Below are positions 59,305-64,000 of a stretch of 64,000 nucleotides of DNA, in pieces (positions within the stretch are counted from its first letter, which is position 1; each line of letters opens with the position of its first letter). A program made the translations under genes and the position numbers. Under the pieces are notes generated by a model, which saw only the letters and a list, made by a program, of their open reading frames with translations, ran no database searches and was not told where the DNA came from. This stretch comes from Sesamum alatum (lineage: Eukaryota; Streptophyta; Magnoliopsida; Lamiales; Pedaliaceae): NCBI GenBank assembly GCA_034509735.1, contig JACGWO010000010.1, positions 8,507,193-8,571,192 on the forward strand, in the 5' to 3' direction.

Positions 59305-59390
59305 GTGTCTTATACAAACGTAATTATCTCAAGCCTTCATTTCAATTCCATATTACATGTATATTTATAACTCTCAGTTTTACTGTAACA

Positions 59391-60280
59391 GGTCATTCTT
59401 GAATGAACTGTTCGAGCAACATGATTCGGAGGACCCGATAATTGATCAACTAATAGCAACATAATTCAAGGATTGGTTCAAGCGTCGTGTAAGTGTCTCT
59501 TTCTTATAAATGCGATCTGCTCAATTTGTAATCAATTATTTCAATTGCTATATGATGAATTGCAAGTGAAACCCGAATTGAATCACACAAACAACGAATT
59601 GTTGAAGTTGCATTATTGGGGCCCTAGAGCAGAAGTGACGACATACCCGTCTTACTTCGTCAATGGCTTCAATTTTTACACTGAATGTTACAATGTCGGG
59701 AAATCAACAATGAATTGTGGTGTTTGTGTGAAAAGCTCATCATATACAGACACAGATTCTGACTTTTACGGAATATTGGAAGAGATAATTCTGTTAGATT
59801 ACCCACTTATTCTAGACATGCACATTGTATTGTTTAATTGTCGTTGGGTCGATCCGGTCAGAGGCATGAAGATACACCCACGTTATCACATTGTTGATGT
59901 CAACTTCAGAAAGCTCTACCAAAAGAATGAACCATTCATACTGGCTCAACAAACAGTACAAGTCTATCATGCGGATTACCCGAGCATAAAGAGAGACAAA
60001 GTCGACTGGAAAGCTGTTTGCAAAATCAAGGTTTGAAGAGTAATCGATTACTCGCGATGGACCAAGGTCACCTATCAGATGGATGAAGTCGTACCTAATC
60101 CAGATGTTGTTACAGATAACTAAACATTTGAACTGCATGACCCAACGGGAATACAGCTGGTCGTTGATCATGGAGCAGGGACATCGCGCTCGCCTGACAG
60201 TGAATCCGAAGATGAAGATAACTTTGATGAGGCTGAGTCTGATGAAGGGACTTATTGAATTTTATGAAATTTTTCTATAA
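59391..60280 (+). pseudogene. CACTA transposase C-terminus with DUF4216
   Basis: SFLNELFEQHDSEDP follows an ACAG acceptor at 59391. After another break, 59540-60036 gives LLKLHYWGPRAEVTTYPSYFVNGFNFYTE and DFYGILEEIILLDYP, VLFNCRWVDP, HPRYHIVDVNFRKLY, the DUF4216 domain. The last acidic tail (SESEDEDNFDEAESDEGTY) is readable to about 60258 in shifted frames. Internal stops, such as TAA at 60121, are present. Confidence 0.8.
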
Positions 60281-60359
60281 TTTTTTTATAAACCTTATTG
60301 TAAAAAATTGTATTAGATATATGTATTTTTATTATTTTAAGAAATCAGAATAACTTTTA

Positions 60360-61710
60360 AAAATTGGAATGGATATTATATATTACGACCGTTCCTAATA
60401 CAGGTACAACTTTTTGAATAGGCGTCAAATAAAAAAAAATTGGGGAAGTTTGAATTAGGAACGGTAAGAATTTCCTACGACCGTTCCTATTTCAGGTACA
60501 ATTTTTTGCATATGGCGTCTACTTAAAAAAAAAATTGAGGGAAATTTGAATTTGGAATGGTCAGTGAAAACCTAAGACTGTTCCTGATCTAGGTACAATT
60601 TTTGAAATGGCGCCTACTGAAAAATGGGCTCCAAGTTCGAATTAGGAACGATCATACCAATTGGTTGATCGTTCCAAAGTGAGGTCCAATATTTTGTTTT
60701 GGAGCCTAATGAAAAATTGGTGGGAAAATCAACTTTTGGAGCGGTCCTTTTATAACCGATCATTCCTAGAAAAAATTTCTACGAATCGTTCCTAAGGCAA
60801 TTACGACCGTTCCAAATTTGGTTACTATAATGTGTATTTTTCCTAATTTGGATGATATCTCAACATCCGTGAGCCGGATCGACACCATTTTTAAACACAT
60901 ACAAGATTATGAATATGAATTGTTATCCAACGGTCTGATTTTCAATCAGCAACCAGGATTTAAGGATTGCATCTGTTTTTATTACGATGAATACTGACCG
61001 TATAAGATATCTCGAGATCCACACACCGAAATTTTTCAAAACTACATATAATGTATTCTTTTGTGTGTTATATCATATCTAACGGTTTGATTGGAATTTT
61101 GACAGTCAGGTTATGCCGTGCAGTACAACAATATAGGATGCTAGTTACATCTGTGAAATACTAACAAACATAAATTTACAAATATACTTCATATTGTGAA
61201 CGTGTGTCTATTTTTTGGAAATTACTATATATTTTCAAATTCTTAGTATATCCAATTGCACACCTTTATTCAATCATATGAGTGTTCAGAACGTGTTTTT
61301 CTTAATTTATAGTTATTATCTAAGAAGATAAAAAAAAATTGCAATACATATGGGAACGGTTCAGCATGAAAATAGGAACAGTAACTATGTGCATGTCTAA
61401 AAACGACATCATTTTTTCTTTAGGAACGGTGTTGGGAACACTTGTTCTATTAAGTAACTGTTCCTATTAGTATAATTTCAAATACTAAGTATTTGGAATT
61501 GATATGAGAACGGCAATTTGTAATTCAGGAACGGTCTGTTTTGGGAACGGTATGAGGAACGACAATACTATTAAGTGACCATTCCTATTTAGGTCAACTT
61601 CAGTACAAGATATTAAAACGACATCATATTAAAGCAAATACGACGTCGTTTTCTTTAATTGGACCGAATATAAGAACGGTCAACAAAAATATGACCGTTC
61701 CAAAAATTTA
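60360..61710. repeat. Second 'ggaacggt' motif zone
   Basis: The GGAACGGT/ACCGTTCC motif recurs at irregular spacing in both orientations between the transposase and the second ORF. Subterminal zones normally lie at the ends, so this may mark an internal duplication or the former 3' side of an element. Confidence 0.6.
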
Positions 61711-61745
61711 TATGAATTGGCCCCTTGGCTGATTTTTGCTCACTT

Positions 61746-61748
<3 letters not shown>

Positions 61749-61784
<36 letters not shown>
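61749..61784. repeat. (CT)n microsatellite
   Basis: A pure CT run of about 18 units lies just before a C-rich patch (61790-62030) of repeated 'ccgccatca' motifs. The long plus and minus ORFs there are repeat artefacts. Confidence 0.9.
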
Positions 61785-61788
<4 letters not shown>

Positions 61789-62029
61789 GACCACCGCCAT
61801 CATCTGCCATCGTCGCCGTCGTTCGGCACCGCGAGCCTGCCTCTGACCACCGCCAGCCTCCATCCCCCGTTGCCGGCCACCATCTGCCATCGTCCCCGCG
61901 CTCGGCCACCATCCGCCATCATCCCCGCGCTCGGCCACCATCCGCCATCATTGTTGCCTCCATGGTCTGCCCCCTCCACTACCATTGCCACCGCCTCCGC
62001 CCCTTCCACTAGCAAGTATGGTTTCAAAA

Positions 62030-62930
62030 AACCCCTTTTTTTTGTATTTTGTCTATTTTCTGAAATTGCCTATATAGTTTCTGTAATTTTGACTAAATTT
62101 TGGACATTTTTCATAATAGTATGTAATGTTTGGAATTTTTCTGTAATTTTATGCAGTTCTTGTGCATTTTCTGTAATTTCATTGAATGTAGGGACTTAGA
62201 TGTAATTTGTGGAATTATATACAATTGGGTGTAATTTCTGATGAATTCTATAACATTGTTGTTGATATTGCTGCTGAAAATTGCATGTAATTTTTCTGTA
62301 ATTTTTGTCAATTTTCTGATTATTTTCTGTTATTTTTGTGAATTTTCTGTAATCTTTGTGCATTTTCTATTATTTCTGTGATTTTTTATGTTAAATTCAG
62401 AATTTGATGTCAATAATTAGAATAATATAGGATATTTTCAATAATTAGAAATTTAATATAATTACTAGAAAATTCGGAAAATAATGTTATGTAAAATTCT
62501 ATTTTTTCTTAACAAATTTTTATTAATTTTTAAAAATATTTTCTGTTATTTTTAAAATTATTTTCTAATATTATTAAAATTTTCAAAAAAAATTTCTGTT
62601 TTAAAAATCTGGAAATTTTATTTTTTTTAAAATTCGGAAAATTCTGTAAATTTTATGCCATTTTCTGTAAATTTAAAAAAATTTCAAAATTTTTCTGTAA
62701 ATTTCTAAAATTATGAAAATTCATAAAATTTTCTGTAATTTTAAAATTTTTTGTGAATTTTCTGATAATTTTCTGAAATTTTAAAATTTTTTATGTCATT
62801 TTCTATAAATTTAAAATATTTTTAGAATTTTCTGTAATTTTTAAAAATTATGTATTTTTAACGAAATTTCTAAAAATTCTTTATATTTTCTGTAATTTTA
62901 AAAAAATATTTTTAAATTTTTCTATAATAT
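62030..62930. repeat. Degenerate 'ttttctgtaattt' repeat array
   Basis: The motif TTTTCTGTAATTT and close variants recur dozens of times with variable spacing over about 0.9 kb, always on this strand. The region is non-coding and lies inside the CACTA element, perhaps in an intron. Confidence 0.7.
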
Positions 62931-63378
62931 TTTGTAAGGATATAGGCAAATATTGATATTTAGTATAAATATATAGAAGGATTTAGTGCAATTCTAGGGT
63001 AAAATTATGGTCTTTCGTATAAATATATAGAAAAATAGAAGAATTTTGTGCAATTTTAGTGAAAATTTTTGGGATTTAGTATAAATATATAGGAAAAATA
63101 GAAGGATTTAGTGTAATTACACGCCAATTTTGAATTTTAGTATATATTTTAGGAAATAATTTTAGGATTTAGTAAAGATTATAGGAAAATTTTCAAAAAC
63201 CAAATTGGGATTCATATCCATTTAATAGATTAATTTTGGGACTTAGTATACAATTTTAGGATTTAGTTTGCATAATTAGTTTAAAAAATTAGAAAAATTA
63301 TCATTATTCAAATAAATCGATACTTAAATTTATTTTTCAAATTCATACCACTAAATTTTTTAAAAAAAATTCTAGATC

Positions 63379-63960
63379 ATGTCTGGACGGGATTTCCCAC
63401 GTCGAGGAGGTGGACATGGCCGCGGCCGTGGCTCACCGGCTGTACCGCCGGCCGGTGTTGCTTCCCAAGATGGGGAAGCAGTGTTCCGACCACCACCACC
63501 GGCAGAGCAGGCACCTGCAGCACCTGCGCCGGATCAGCAGCCCGATCCGTCTACCACTGCACCCGTCGAGGAGTGTGCCAGACCATCCACTCCCTCACCG
63601 GCGATAGATCCACCCCGTCCATTGGGCTACCCACCACCACCACCCCCACCTGCCCCACCACTCCCGCCACCATCCGCGCGCCAGTATATCACCTTCGCCG
63701 ATGCGAGGTATATGTATATTTTTTTTAAAAGTTTTTTGTAATTAAAATTAATATTTTTATGTCACACTAATTAGTATATAATTTCAGGATGGATCGGAAG
63801 ATACACGAGCGCATCAACGCGGTGGTGCGAGAACACTATCCCCACCCTTAGGGCTGTTTGCGCCAGGTGCCGCCAGAGCACTAGCATTTCTGGTTCGAGA
63901 GCTTGAAGGTAACATTAATTTCAGTTAAATGGTATCAATTAAAGTTTTAGTTTAACTATT
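63379..63960 (+). pseudogene. Second CACTA ORF (TNPA / Transposase_24-like), partial
   Basis: MSGRDFPRRGGGHGRGRG followed by a Pro-rich stretch is a common N-terminus of the second protein of plant CACTA elements. After an intron-like gap (63707-63788) the sequence reads MDRKIHERINAVVREHYP, then, with stops, a VPPEH-x-HFWFE-like segment that in relatives precedes the Transposase_24 core. TNPA-like proteins bind subterminal motifs. The ORF continues beyond the window. Confidence 0.6.
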
Positions 63961-64000
63961 TTAACAATCTGAGTATATATTTTCTTTTTTTTTTTTTTAA

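Larger units (their letters stand above)
56043..64000 (+). mobile_element. Large CACTA (En/Spm) element, 3' end beyond the window
   Basis: It begins CACTACAAAAAAATGTGGG, followed by a 0.6-kb subterminal zone of 'ggaacggt/accgttcc' motifs in both orientations. A TNP2-type transposase remnant (56960-60280), a second motif-rich zone (60360-61700) and a second ORF (from 63379) follow. No closing TTTTTGTAGTG occurs before 64000, so the element continues past the window. Frames are broken, so this copy is not autonomous. Confidence 0.8.

Overview
This is plant nuclear DNA, almost certainly from an angiosperm. Coding segments carry GT/AG introns. The sequence between them is AT-rich and packed with nested Ty1-copia retrotransposons, L1-type LINEs, CACTA and Tourist-like DNA transposons and small inverted-repeat elements. 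I cannot name the species from sequence alone; a eudicot is most likely. I found no bacterial or organellar operon, rRNA gene, intact tRNA gene or CRISPR array.

Only one host gene is recognisable. It is a ten-exon plus-strand gene for a plastid-type arogenate/prephenate dehydratase (ADT, last step of phenylalanine synthesis), spread over about 6.8-28.9 kb. Exons run in homology order with clean splice borders and cover the catalytic PDT domain and the C-terminal ACT domain (TRF and ESRP motifs present). Exon 2 carries a one-base frameshift relative to the family, so the copy is a pseudogene, uses an alternative donor, or contains a sequence error. Its introns are swollen by mobile DNA: CACTA-type MITEs with 3-bp target duplications, an 800-bp non-autonomous CACTA element, many fold-back repeats, a SINE-like retroposon, and a full-length copia element of 5.76 kb in the last intron (20541-26301, minus strand, ATTTT duplications).

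Upstream (0.4-6.1 kb) there are only DNA-transposon derivatives: a 1.2-kb inverted-repeat element with a C-rich core, a 1.0-kb Tourist-like element with TTA duplications, a 1.3-kb long-TIR element with a GC-rich core and 51-bp tandem repeats, and a MITE.

From about 29.8 to 47.9 kb there is a nested stack. A minus-strand LINE was split by a complete 8.86-kb copia element with 2.15-kb LTRs (37225-46086, ACTTT duplications, gag lost but pol partly kept). A related minus-strand copia derivative (30971-35834, gag kept but pol lost) also splits it, and its ends do not show matching target duplications. A second, plus-strand, decayed LINE occupies about 48.2-50.4 kb.

The right end (50.4-64 kb) is CACTA territory. 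First comes the 3' end of one element with three 327-bp tandem repeats. Then follow 4 kb of AT-rich DNA without a recognised gene, and then the 5' end, the TNP2-type transposase and the start of a second ORF of a large plus-strand CACTA element that runs out of the window. No previously undescribed functional system is evident. The best leads are the ADT frameshift and its possible splicing rescue, the complementary gag/pol losses in two related copia elements, and the unmatched ends of the 30971-35834 element.
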